From contig JYIP02000005.1 in assembly GCA_001051155.2 (NCBI GenBank), positions 2,852,001-2,916,000 of the forward strand: a stretch of DNA of 64,000 bases. The letters are read 5' to 3'. The stretch comes from Chrysoporthe austroafricana. Its lineage: Eukaryota > Ascomycota > Sordariomycetes > Diaporthales > Cryphonectriaceae. A model generated the notes under the pieces. It was not told the origin of the DNA and did not search any database. It saw nothing but the letters and a program-made list of their open reading frames with translations. Shown in pieces: positions 11,374 through 22,608 of this stretch. Position 1 is the stretch's first letter, and the number at the start of each line of letters is the position of its first letter. The position numbers and the translations under genes are program-made.

Positions 11374-12064
11374 TCAAGGCAGAGCAATACACTCGATCTC
11401 GACATCGACGTTCTTGGGGAGTGTCTTGACAGCGACGCAGCTGCGTGCAGGCTTGTGGGTGAACCACTTAGAGTACTCCTCGTTCATGGACTACAGCCAC
11501 GGCCGTCATCAGCAATCCAGGGCGTTACCATGGGACTAATTTCTTCATTGGTGAACTCACGGCGAAGTTGGCCATGTCCGTAATGAAGATGTTGACCTTG
11601 ACAACCTTGTCGATGCCCGAACCAGCAGCCGTGAGGACGGCCTTGAGGTTCTTGATGCAAGCAGCGGTCTTCTCCTGGATGGTGCCGTCGACGAGGTTGC
11701 CCTCTGCATCGCAGGGGATCTGGCCGGAGCAATAGATTGCGCTTGGGGTAGAGATGGCCTGGGACTGTGACGGGCACGACCTCATTAGAACGAAGCTCAT
11801 CACGGCTCAGATCCAGACGGGTGTTTCATACGTAAGGACCCGCAGCTATCTTGCAGATCAGTAATTGCCATTCGATCCTGTGGAGGGTGGTCACATACGA
11901 GGGGCAGCTTCCTTGGTGAAGACGGACTGCATTATGACTCTGGAAGTTGATGCTTGACGGACGGGCCGGATCAGGTACAGAGGCGTAGGACGGAGTGCAG
12001 ATGCCAATGATCTCACAACTAATGATGGCGAGGCAGGTCCGGCAATTCGTCGAACAGCGAGCAT
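11374..12064 (-). CDS. MMF1: RidA/YjgF family enamine-imine deaminase, mitochondrial (MMF1/HMF1 type)
   Basis: Four coding exons give 166 residues: 12064-11899, 11845-11832, 11764-11561 and 11490-11374. All introns are GT-AG (53, 67 and 70 nt) and phases agree. Exon 2 is only 14 nt, yet it supplies the family-typical AGPYSQAI junction. The conserved core follows (IYCSGQIP, then [21 protein letters not shown], then NEEYSKWF, then [12 protein letters not shown] and EIECIAL). RidA proteins hydrolyse reactive 2-aminoacrylate and related enamines or imines formed by PLP enzymes, and in yeast mitochondria protect isoleucine synthesis. The conserved catalytic-pocket Arg is in PARSCVAV. Residues 1-44 ([10 protein letters not shown], Arg-rich, hydroxylated, no acids) look like a mitochondrial presequence. 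A second ATG at 11932 gives a typical cytosolic start. Confidence 0.88.
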
Positions 12065-13351
12065 TTGAAAACACAGGAGGGGGTTCTCGCAAGGACAGGT
12101 TGTGGGCTGTGCTTCGTCTTGAGTATGTGTGAGGTCTAGCTCTGGCATGCTCCGTATATCGGAAAGCCAGATCGGAGCTGTCCCCTGTCAACCCTGTGAG
12201 GATCCTTGCCGCCATGCCGCCCGGGGCGAGCTCAGGGGTTTGGACCGAAGCCCGTACAAGCAATTTACGTATGGAGCCAATTCGGCCCTGAAACATTTGG
12301 ATTACATACAGTATGTCCTACGTATCGTAGTGTCACACCTTCTTTGAAGGCCCTCTTTTTGGGTCTTATATTCAGATGATGACTCCTGCTTCCTACATTC
12401 ATAGAACAGCTCTAGATAGACTAGGTGCTCTAGGTCTCGTTACCTCAGGGAAGGGCAGGCTACAAGGGCTTTCTGTAGGAGAATATCACATGAGAGATGC
12501 TGTCCCCTGTACTGAGTAGGCCAGTCTCGTACCTCATTTCACTGAGCGAATGTGGCTTTCCGCACTTTGGCAAATTAGACACAATGGCCTGATGCAAGGA
12601 CCAAAGAGCTGCCCTCCACAGGATTCCCAGTCTCCACCCGTACATGGTAGCGGGTGAGCTGGTACACATACCACTTATGAGGTAGATATAAGTGCTAGCT
12701 GGATGGGATTGTCTCCGGATGTTGGCATGATCATGTATGAGCCAGTACCCTCCGTGGTTCCATGTCCAGGCAGCATATGCTATATTAAGTCCACTGCGCT
12801 GGAGTGAAGGGCTTATCTTATCGCCTAAGGGAGCTCGTTCCCGGGGGTCGAGCCACTGGACGGACCCCAGCTAGAGATGCCTAGGCACTGCTAGGATCCA
12901 AAGGAGCTCCACCGCAACGTCAGCGTCTGGATGCCAGTTCCAGCTCAATTGGCAAGGTGTCGTCTTCTTACCTGCAGCAGGTCCTCAACCTTGAACGTCT
13001 AAAAAAAGTCAGGGAGAAGCTGACGGTCGTCTCAGCCTTTTCTTCTTAATCCGACGATTCCCTTCCTGCCCACGCTCCTTTCCACCATCGATTCATATTC
13101 TAGTCTTCAACTGCAACCCAGCCCATACTGCCAAGTGAGTCTCTCTTCCTTGCTCAGCATACCGGATGCTTCCAGGGCGTGACGAGCGCGTTGCGCCAAG
13201 CTCGTTTCACGTTGGGACTGCGTCTGTCCACCTTCCGCATTCATCAAGCTAGGCTCCTCGCAACTATATCCTCGAGTGCGAGGCGTTGCCAAGACACTCT
13301 GAGGCTAATCATAGATCGATCCGTTTGCAGTTCATCTTCTTTCGGCCCATC
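12065..13351. promoter_or_regulatory. Divergent upstream region between MMF1 and PMT4
   Basis: About 1.3 kb separating two divergently transcribed genes. No ORF of note. A CT-rich stretch at 13040-13100, followed by a GTGAGT at about 13136, suggests the PMT4 leader may carry a 5' UTR intron; the acceptor is not clear. No recognised factor site. Confidence 0.4.
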
Positions 13352-15781
13352 ATGGCCTCAAGTCCGACCCAAAAGGACGGCTTGCGCCAGCGAAACGTCG
13401 CCGGCTCCAAGAAGAACGGCAATGCCTCTACCTTCGAAGATGAGCTTGACAAGCTCGGAAAGGCCAACGCTCCTGCTGCTGGCAACGATCTCGAGTACAA
13501 GATCGGGCTGACCCTCATCACCGCCCTGGCCTTCATCACTCGATTCTGGGGCATAAGCCACCCTGACGAGGTCGTCTTCGATGAAGTCCACTTCGGCAAG
13601 GTACGCGCATCCCTGCCCCGCAGATATAGGTGAACTTCCATCTTACTGACCTGGGACCCGGCCAGTTTGCATCGTACTACCTCCAGCGAACCTACTTCTT
13701 CGACGTTCACCCTCCCTTCGGCAAGCTGCTCTTCGGCCTTGTCGGCTGGCTGGTTGGCTACGATGGACACTTCCACTTCGAGAACATCGGCGACTCGTAC
13801 GTCGCGAACAAGGTGCCCTATGTCGCCTTCCGGTCCCTGCCTGCCCTCCTCGGTGCCCTCACCGTCTCTGTCACATACTTGATCATGTGGGAATCTGGCT
13901 ACAGCCTGCCCGCTTGCATAGTCGCTGCTGGCCTTGTGCTGCTCGACAATGCCCACATCGGCCAGACACGTCTGATCCTCCTGGATGCCACGCTTGTCCT
14001 TGCCATGGCGTGCAGCTTGCTGGCTTACATCAAGTTCTACAAGCTGAGGCATGAGCCCTTCTCCAGGAAGTGGTGGAAGTGGCTCATTCTGACCGGTTTC
14101 GCGCTGTCTTGCGACATCTCAACCAAGTATGTTGGTCTTTTTGCCTTCGTCACCATTGGCTCTGCTGTGGCCATCGACCTCTGGGATCTTTTGAACATTA
14201 AGCGGCCTGGCGGAGCCCTGAGCTTGTTTGAGTTCGGGAAGCACTTCACGGCACGGGCCTTTGGTCTGATCTTCATGCCATTCATGTTCTATCTCTTCTG
14301 GTTCCAGGTGCACTTTGCCGTCCTGAACCGATCTGGACCTGGAGACGAGTTTATGAGCCCAGAGTTCCAGGAGACTTTGAGCGACAACATCATGCTGGCC
14401 AATGCCGTCACTATCGATTACTACGACTCGATCAGCATCAGGCACAAGGAAACCAAGACGTACCTGCACAGTCACGAAGACCGCTACCCCCTCCGTTACG
14501 ACGATGGTCGTGTGTCTAGTCAAGGTCAGCAGGTGACTGGCTACCCTTACAACGACACCAATAACTACTGGCAGATCATTCCGGCGGACAACGACCAGAA
14601 GTTGGGTCGCCATGTTAAACATCAGGATCTCGTCCGACTTCGTCACATTGTGACGGATACCATGCTCTTGTCTCACGATGTCGCGTCGCCATACTACCCG
14701 ACCAACCAAGAGTTCACCACGGTTTCGCTGGAGGAGGCATACGGCGAAAGATATCAGGACACCTTGTTCGAGGTTCGCATCGAGAGCGCCAAGAAGGGCC
14801 AAGAGTTCAAGAGCATTTCCAGTCACTTCAAGTTCATTCACAACCCTAGCAAGGTCGCCATGTGGACCCACACGACGCCTCTGCCGGACTGGGGCCACAA
14901 ACAGCAGGAAATCAACGGAAACAAGCAGATCGCACCGAGCTCGAACGTGTGGTATGTTGAGGACATTCCATCGCTGCCTTTGGACCACAAGCGACGTGAG
15001 AAGCCGGAACGGAAGGTGAAGAGTCTGCCGTTTATGAGCAAGTACTTGGAGCTCCAGCGATCGATGTTCTGGCACAACAACCAGTTGACCAGTAGTCATC
15101 CGTATGCCTCTCAGCCGTTCCAGTGGCCATTCCTGCTTCGTGGTGTCAGCTTTTGGACTCAGAACGATACCCGCCAGCAGATTTACTTCTTGGGCAACCC
15201 TGTCGGCTGGTGGATTGCCAGTAGTCTGCTCGCGGTCTACGCGGGGATTGTTGCCGCCGACCAATTCTCGTTACGCCGCGGTGTCGATGCCTTGGATCAC
15301 AGTAAGTATTCGGTTTATTCGACAGGAATGATCTCACCGCTAATGGCTTCAAGGAACCCGATCTCGACTGTACAACTCGACAGGCTTCTTTTTCTTGGCG
15401 TGGGCTACACACTATTTCCCATTCTATGTGATGGGCCGCCAGCTTTTCCTGCACCACTATCTCCCCGCTCATCTAGCTTCGACTCTTGTCACGGGAGCTC
15501 TGCTTGAGTTTGTCTTTAACGCCGACACGCAAGAGAGCGAAACTTCCTATAGTAAGAGTGGCAGAAAGCAGGCCGCCGGGCCTAAGAGGCATATTTCGGC
15601 CCGGGAAAGGTTCGCAGGTCAGAGCATGGTGCCAGCATGGATTGCTTGTGCGGTCATTCTGACGCTGGCCGCCGCCGGCTGGTGGTTCTTCCTACCGCTC
15701 ACGTACGGCTACCCCGGCCTGAGCGTCGATCAAGTCAAGGCACGCAAGTGGCTGGGCTACGATCTTCACTTCGCGAAGTAA
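13352..15781 (+). CDS. PMT4: Dolichyl-phosphate-mannose protein O-mannosyltransferase, PMT4 subfamily
   Basis: Three exons, 13352-13600, 13666-15301 and 15354-15781, give 770 residues, the usual PMT4 size. Both introns are GT-AG and keep phase. The ER multipass enzyme transfers mannose from dolichyl phosphate to Ser/Thr of secretory and membrane proteins. Residues 71-83 (PDEVVFDEVHFGK) hold the catalytic Asp77-Glu78 pair, followed by FASYYLQRTYFFDVHPPFGK. Luminal MIR-type repeats span roughly 335-520, with LHSHEDRYPLRYDDGR, SSQGQQVTGY and SHDVASPYYPTNQE. A C-terminal four-helix block ends in VKARKWLGYDLHFAK. The HDVASPYYPTN and HYFPFYVMGRQLFLHHYLPAH stretches match PMT4 rather than PMT1 or PMT2; PMT4 prefers membrane-anchored substrates and acts as a homodimer (family knowledge). 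The 381-residue antisense frame at 14119-15264 is a shadow. Confidence 0.97.
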
Positions 15782-16512
15782 GGTGCAGGTACTTTAGTTG
15801 GTTCTCGTTGCATCAACGTCGCCGGTTGAATTCGTGAGAAGACGGGATGCGTATGTATGATAAGCAAAAGACGGCGTACTCGGCTCATTTACCAGCTAAG
15901 GAAGGATTGCAAAGGTCTTGAAATCGAATCGCTGGGGCTGGCCGGGTTACTATCAGTGAGTGCTGGAGTCATTGTTGGCTCGATATATTCCTAGGCACGG
16001 CAGGACACAGTGTCAATCTTGTCGTCACAAATCAAATGTCGAGGGTGTCTGGCGAAAATATACCGATTTTTGGAGCTCAGGGGCGTTGTGACGGTGACAA
16101 GATGACGACAGCGATACTGGGTATGTCCTTCAACAGTGGCGCACCATCGATGGCCAGGTCATCAACCCAGCTTCACACGCACTCATTACATGTCAGTGTA
16201 TTCGCATTTTCGGATTTCATCTGTCTTCACTTACCACGGAACACAAAATTTTATATGTAAGAAATCATATTACCTGCAGTATTCTTTCCAGTCGAACTCA
16301 ACAACTGGACGGCTTCGGGTGTTCAAGAGCTTTCCCGAACAATTCCTGAGCGACTCACCTGCGTGAAGCAGGAGTCCTGACTCTTACACAAGGCGAAAAG
16401 AGACGAAAGAAATCGGATCCCAAGGAGCGAGTCGCAAAAGGACATTAGCAGGGGAGTTAAAAAAAAAAAGGGGGGGGGGGAGGCATAGCCTTGGCTCATC
16501 CTCTTCCAGATC
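15782..16512. other. Intergenic between two convergent genes
   Basis: Shared 3' region of PMT4 and the minus-strand cysteine-rich gene. Contains an A/G homopolymer stretch at 16459-16481. No ORF of interest. Confidence 0.6.
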
Positions 16513-17145
16513 TCACTTCGAAACATACACGATTGCGGCATGACCACTAGCGACAACGACGTTGTCAACCTCGCAGATCCCGGGAGAAACCCACTCGGCG
16601 TTCCTGAAGGTCTCGACAGGGTAATCGCTCTCCTCCCGCGCAACATCGTCACAGCCCTCCAGCTTGGAGAGCGTTTCACTGTCGGACCAGATGCCGCTTC
16701 TCAAGGGCTCCTCGGTGGGAGTGGCGCGACACGGTCCCTGGTGACACCCGTCGCAAACGCTGCCAGAGCAGCATGCATGGCTGTTGCGGTAGCAGGTGAT
16801 GCACGTCTCCCGCCATCGGAGGCACTCCGCGCAGGGTAGCTGTCTCGCCTGTCTCATACTCATAGGGTGGATCTCCCAAGCACCTGGCTGGAAGGTAACC
16901 GTTGGCGGCATCAGCAGGCTGGTGGCCCGCTCCGTCTCGCCCTGATCAGTGGGGCGCCTCTGCTCGGCCAGCAGCTCCTCGATGCTTCGGCGCAGGCGAA
17001 GATTCCTATGAGAGGCCGGGGCTCCAGGCTTGGGGACCGATCCGCTGTCGGGCTTGCCGCTAACCGTCGCCTTGGGGGAGGGCTTGCGAGAGGTCGAGGC
17101 AAGCCAGCGGCGGAGGCCGAGGCGCTCGAGGCAATAGCGAAGCAT
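16513..17145 (-). CDS. Cysteine-rich protein of unknown function
   Basis: I do not recognise this 210-residue protein. The ATG at 17145 (MLRYCLERLG) is the first in frame. Residues 1-90 are basic and Ser/Pro-rich. Around residues 107-140 there is a dense Cys cluster, CAECLRWRETCITCYRNSH continuing with ACC, CDGC and GPC. Its spacing C-x2-C-x6-C-x2-C-x5-CC-x4-C-x2-C-x3-C would suit zinc binding. No signal peptide is seen, so a secreted effector is not supported. The C-terminal 60 residues are acidic to neutral. It lies head-to-head with another short Cys-rich gene at 17899, 753 bp away. The frame is intact and its Cys cluster is unlikely by chance, but expression is unproven. Confidence 0.5.
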   Translation of the reverse strand: MLRYCLERLGLRRWLASTSRKPSPKATVSGKPDSGSVPKPGAPASHRNLRLRRSIEELLAEQRRPTDQGETERATSLLMPPTVTFQPGAWEIHPMSMRQARQLPCAECLRWRETCITCYRNSHACCSGSVCDGCHQGPCRATPTEEPLRSGIWSDSETLSKLEGCDDVAREESDYPVETFRNAEWVSPGICEVDNVVVASGHAAIVYVSK

Positions 17146-17898
17146 TTCGCCTGATCTTGGGGCTGATGAGATGGGTGGATTCAACGAAAAGATAGTGCTG
17201 TGAGATTCCGAGACTGCTCGAAGATCCGTCTCTGATTCCTCTCACTTGGCAACGCTTGGTGGGGGGCAAGGAGAGAGAGTCAAGTTAAGAGGAGCGTGGC
17301 AATTTTATGTAAGATATCCTCTCGGCGAAGGGGCTGTTGTCATTACAGGGTCTTTCGAGGAAGGGTAGGGGGCCCAGTCAGCCTAAACAATGGTATTGTC
17401 GTCCAGGCCTGACGGAAGACTATTCACGCTTTGTGATATTGTAGAGGGTAGGCAGTTCAATGCTCTTGTTTGGTCCTGAAAGAAATGTCAATGCTCAAGC
17501 TCCCGCTGACTTAGACACATGGTAGAGATCTAAACTCCTTTCTATTTTACTAGAATGCTACTTGAACATTAGAGACACTCTAAGGCCGAATGTACAGTTG
17601 AGAAGAGGACAACTGTGACCTTATTTCACATACGCCATGCAGCTTGTAGAATGCCTCAAGACCTACAACTGCACTGATACTATAGACACAAAGATAAGTC
17701 TCCCAAAGGCATTGTCTCTCCGTTTCGACTCCGGTTGGTCAAAAGGCTCGAGCCATCCGGTCTTCTGGAATATTAGTACGATTTGTGACAGAATCACAAG
17801 ACACATCGTCGTTCAGCACACAAGCAGGACTTGACAGTATCGTAGATTATAGTTAACCACCAGTGAACTGGAAGCTGGACTCAGCAAGACAGACAAAG
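17146..17898. promoter_or_regulatory. Divergent upstream region between two Cys-rich genes
   Basis: A 753-bp spacer between head-to-head genes, somewhat AT-richer than the flanks. No defined factor site recognised. Confidence 0.4.
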
Positions 17899-18408
17899 AT
17901 GTGCTACCGAGAGGTCTGCCACCTGTGCGGGCACTCCAGCTTCCGCAAGCTGCCCTGCGCGGCTAAGAAGGCTCAGTGTTGTGCCCTCTTCTCCTGCCTC
18001 TTCGGCCCGCCCAGGTGCGATACCTACCCGGCCACGATGTCGTCGGAGCCTTGCCCGCCCTGCATCAGAGCAGACCGCGAGGCGCGCTGGGAGAAGCTCT
18101 TCCCGCGGGACAACAAGGGCCGTCTGGCTGCCCAGCGGAACGGACCTGGCCATCGGAGACCGCGCGCGTCCCAGCAGCAGCATCCCAGCATCCCACGTCC
18201 GGCGAAGACCAGATCTCGTGCATCGGATCGCCAGTGGGTCGATACGTCCGGGTCCTACCCGTACGGGGACCGCCTTGTCTCCGCCGTGCCTTCGGGCTGG
18301 GCATACCCCGGCAGAGTGAGTGCGGATCTGAGCCCGCGGCAGAGCCGTGCTGAACTTCGTGACGAGGCCTCGAGACGTACGGTTGACGGACTAGGGAACT
18401 TCTTCTAA
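17899..18408 (+). CDS. Short Cys-rich protein of the MC-Y/F...CGH fungal type, unknown function
   Basis: A 169-residue single-exon ORF starting at the ATG of MCYREVCHLCGHSS. The first 65 residues carry Cys at regular intervals (MCY, CHLCGH, PCAAKKAQCC, CLF, RC, EPCPPC). This resembles the many small uncharacterised ascomycete proteins that begin Met-Cys-Tyr/Phe and carry a CGH motif and paired Cys, presumably metal binding. The rest is Arg/Ser/Pro-rich and probably disordered. No secretion signal. An in-frame extension to 17863 lacks an ATG and is not used. Head-to-head with the Cys-rich gene at 16513-17145, which has a different Cys spacing but a similar build (Cys block plus disordered basic part). 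Confidence 0.55.
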   Translation: MCYREVCHLCGHSSFRKLPCAAKKAQCCALFSCLFGPPRCDTYPATMSSEPCPPCIRADREARWEKLFPRDNKGRLAAQRNGPGHRRPRASQQQHPSIPRPAKTRSRASDRQWVDTSGSYPYGDRLVSAVPSGWAYPGRVSADLSPRQSRAELRDEASRRTVDGLGNFF

Positions 18409-21400
18409 GGAGATGATGGATGTGGGTGGGACAGGACGCTGCAGTTGGACAACAAACAGAAGAATGAGAAAGTGACGCGACTCGAATCTGCACGACCGCG
18501 GCTACCCTATCGAAATAGTGTTTTTTTTTTTTTTTCCCTCTTTGTTTTTCTCTAGGGAGCAATACAATGGTAAGTCGTTCAGCAACTGACGCCCGGAGGG
18601 CTTATGCACACGAGGGTCTGCCGTGACCGAGGTCTCTTGAATTGAGATTCTGCACTCGCGTGTTCCTTAGTAATGTTATTGTGACCTTGCTACCGTGAAA
18701 CAGCTTCATACAACTGCGGCCGGGCCGACGATGAGCAAGCAAGTGACGCTCCTGGTCGCAGCGGCCAGTAGAGCCGTACCGCAGATAAAACAAGAACCGG
18801 GGACTGGTTTCCCTCCCCATAGTAGCAAGAGATCAACGTGTGATGCAATGCCGGTGATCGTATTGTGGCCGACTGGTGCTTAGTAAAACCCGGCGTTGTG
18901 GGTTTAACCGACGTCAGAAGTAAGCGGCAAGGTTTGGTAATCGACCGCTGACCTCGACCGAGGCGAGTTACGAGAAACGTGCTGAGGGCGGCGTCTCTGG
19001 ACGGACCGTGGCCCCCATCGACACGGCCGAGACGAGAAACAGCGGCGGGTGCCCCAGTCGTGCCAGCGCGCAGCGCTCGCTGCGCCCGAGGCCGGGTTCC
19101 CAGCACCTAGGAGCCGCATCCCCTTCGACGGGTGCCGGCCAGAGCATCTGCAGGGGGCTAATGTATGTGGACACTCCTGGGCGGCGCAGACTACGTAGTC
19201 TGCGCACCTGAGACGTTGGCGTTCCAGGTGCGTCGGCCGCTCAGGTGAAGCTGGAAATTGGGACACCTGACGCAACCCACGCCGACGCACGCATGCATTG
19301 CTGACAGCCGACTTATCGGTGCCAAGACCGCGAATCCGAGTCCTGGCGCTGTGCAGACCCGGTGAGGTATTTTGCACCGCCTGTCTTGTTTTGTTCGCGG
19401 GACGCCAAATGTCGCAGCCTGTCCAGCTCATCGTCCGTTTCGTCAGACGGGCGAAATACAGTCCTAGAAATCCTGCAGTAGGAACCCGTGTTGGGTGCTT
19501 GTCGCAGGACGTGGGGCGGGATGTGCGCATGCAGGACTCGTACGTCCTCTAGGCCCCATGATTCTCTCGACTCCGAGTGGCCCGGGGGCCAGCACGGTTG
19601 CAGAGTCCTATCTGGCAACCTGGAGGGGGGGTGGTGGTTTGGGGGTGGCCGGCGGGTGGCGGTTTGTAGGACTGCAGCAGGCGCGCCGGATCGCGGGATC
19701 GACTTAAGGTTGCGTAGGGCTGATTTTCGGTCAGAACCCGATCCGTGGCGAGCGGCAGGGAGCCCAACGAGCTTCAGACGCTCCCCCCCCACCCCCCAGG
19801 CCGGCGGCGATACAGCGTGCCGCCGTCGAGGTTTGGGGTGGGCAAGGGAGGGGGGTGTCGGCATCAACGAGAACGAGAACGGGCCAGATCGCGACGGCCG
19901 CGCCCACGGCCCATCTGAGCTTGTTTTTTTACCCCAGTTTCTTCAAACAAGCACGACCACCACCCCCTCCCCTTCTCTGCATGTGTAATAAGGCAGCCCT
20001 ACCAGCGGCCGTCACACTGCTTGTAGGTGGGCACAGAGAATGGGCACTCGTCCACCCGAGCCATCCCGGATATCGGCACCACAGCGACGAGAAACGCCAA
20101 GAGGAGGATCGTAATGACTCGTACGCAATTGCGTACGTAGAGACCAGAGGAGCGGCGCACCGACGACTCGCTGGTGATCGGTGACGGCGGCGGGTGGTCG
20201 GTCAGTCACGCCAGTGTCATAACGAAGCTTGGCAGAGACTGACAGCGCCGGCGGGCCGGCGTGAGGCCAGACAAGCACAGTGCCGATATGGTGAAGAAGA
20301 GGCGGAGGAGGAGGAGGCCCTGGTGACTCCCCCCCGTCCCCAAGCGCGACACTCCGCGACAGGTTGTCCTCCTGTGCCTCCGTGCTGCACCGGCTCTACT
20401 GCACTAGGTTTGACCAGCATGCCGTAGTAAGCGTGCCGCCTCCCCTCATTGGACGGCGAGGCGGGCGGGCGGCCATGCTCAGCCTCCATCAACGGCCGCC
20501 AGAGGAGGCCTGGCTCAGCGCTGCTGTGCGCGGTTGAGCCACCGGCTGTGATCTGAGCTGCCACGACGGTGCTGTCGATCTCCAGCTGGGTCCATGTTGT
20601 CCTCACCGTCAGTTGAAACCGCTGACGGCCTCGTGGCGGTTCTGGCTCCGTCTGCTGCTCCACACCTGACGGGCCAGCCATGCCGATGTGATGTCGACGC
20701 CGACGTCGACGCCGCAGGAGAAAAAAGTCTCGAAGGTTTCTCTGCCTGGGAGGCTGTGTGGCCTGGCCCCCGGCCGTGGGGATGTCATAGTAGCGGGCTG
20801 ATCAGCCTGCAGGAAAGGAAGGAAGGAAGCCCGCAACTCGTCGACGGGGGCGCTCGAGATTGGATTCTCGAGTTACACAGGCCGTGGACAAACCCCCGTT
20901 GTTCCCGGAGCTGCGGGTTCAGCTGACCCCACCGGCCGGCCCATTCTGGCATCTGGATATGAGCACGAACAAGGTTGCACATAAGGCCCAAGGGGTGGTC
21001 ATTGCCCGTCACCCGCCAAGCGCGACTGTGGTGGTACGTGCCCGTGATACGAGGAGGAGAGTGCGATTGTCCAAATTGGCGACGGCGGCATGGTGGTCGA
21101 TGCTACCAGGGTAACACTGCGTCTCCTTCTGTTCCCCTTCCGCCCTCTGGTGGCCCCGGAATGTCTGGGCGGGCCCCAAGTACGGACACCGAGCAGATAC
21201 ATAGTGGTGCAGCACGATGCCCTGACCCGACCCGTCCCGTCCCATCGAGCCACCTGGTGGTTGATACGAGGGCGCCTCGTACTACAGCCAGCTGCTCGCT
21301 GCGCAGGGCAGAACTGGCACCACCCTGACGGTTTGGCGGTTCGGCGGTTTAGCGGTTGGCGGCTGATGGCGGACAGGAGCAGGAGCTGGAGCTGGAGCCA

Positions 21401-22608
21401 GAGCCAGAGCCAGGAGCAGGGGTGTGGGGGCAGGGACCAAGGAGCGGGCAGGGGACAGGGGCGTGGGGCCTCACCTTAGCGCGATCCTTCGATGGGACGT
21501 GCCGGGGTCGCTGTGGAGGCGCAAGGAGGCTCACCCCGGCTCGCTGGAGAGAGAACGTCGAGGGCCGCCAGGCTGCTGCCTAGAGTGCACGGGCCACGCC
21601 CATCACCTTGGACCCGAGTCCGCTCGACCTCACGTCGTCTTTCAACCTCGCCTCGCCCTCCTCCCTCTTCCCCGTCAATCCATTTCAACTCCATCCAGCA
21701 GCGTCGCGTCACCACCCTCACCCGCCCCAGGACGAAAGAAATCCGGTTGACTCGAAGCCGAAAAAAAAGCTAGCATTCCTGCGCCCGACCGGTCCAGATC
21801 TCTGCTGCTGCAAGGCTGATCTGGGTCTGGTCTGAATCTGATCTGGTCGGTTTGACTCGAAGTCGACCCGATTCCGCGCCGCGCTGGTCTCACCCGGGGA
21901 GCATCCTCGGCCACCCGTCGTGCTTACTATTACTCTTCTCGTCGACTTTCGCTCTGGTTCTAAACGAGCCCACCGCCAGGGCCTCCCGGCGCACCCATTG
22001 TCATCAGCACCCCAGCGCTCCGCGTTCCAGCATCTCTCGCCTGTGTCTGACCTGACCCGACCCGACCTCTCTTTCTCCCTCTCATCCTCTCACTCTCTTT
22101 CTCTCCCCCCCCCCCCAAATTCTCTCTTCCGCACGTCGACCTCGACAGCATCCTGCCCGTTTCGTTGAACCTGGCTCCAGGCCCGTGATACCGGCCTCAG
22201 GGCACCACCCGAGTAAGAAGCCGCTTTCCTCCTGTCCTATCCCCTCGTCGCCCTGCTCTCCCTCTCGCGTGCGCTTTTTGTTTCCCTTCTCCCCGTCCCC
22301 ACTTCTCACCGAATAGACCGAGTCACTCGGCCGGTCTCCTCCTCCTCCCTGTTGGCCTCACCAGCCAGGTGTCGTCACAGGGACCATGCCGAGCCTTGCT
22401 CTGCGCTCTTTCCACGTAGCTGCAGCACACCCACCTCGCCCACTGTGACTCACATTTCCTCCCCCCCCGCGCGCCGAGGCCAAGGTGCACTGTGCTCCAT
22501 TCTCAGCCTTACCTGCGTGCGAGACTATGACTGACCCGCGTACCAGACCTGATCTACCTTGCCGTCCACCCAAGGACTGTGAACATCTCTAAACCCCCCG
22601 GCTGCACC
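18409..22608. other. GC-rich 4.2-kb spacer and presumed long leader of the zinc-finger gene
   Basis: No convincing gene. Many overlapping ORFs on both strands reflect high GC content. The last 1 kb is strongly pyrimidine-biased on the plus strand, notably about 22030-22125 with C and CT runs, typical of fungal promoters or 5' UTRs. A long leader with upstream introns is plausible for a developmental-type regulator, but no splice pair can be fixed. Confidence 0.5.
21375..21420. repeat. Imperfect GGAGCN hexanucleotide repeat
   Basis: About seven or eight tandem copies of a GGAGC/GAGCC hexamer (AGGAGC, TGGAGC, CAGAGC variants). A simple-sequence repeat in the spacer upstream of the zinc-finger gene, with no coding role seen. 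Confidence 0.7.

Noticed and set aside
14119..15264. 381-residue minus-strand ORF over PMT4
   Set aside because: The plus strand encodes an unmistakable PMT4; the antisense frame is a codon-bias shadow.
16459..16481. A-run followed by G-run
   Set aside because: Simple homopolymers in a shared 3' region; no structure or element boundary found.
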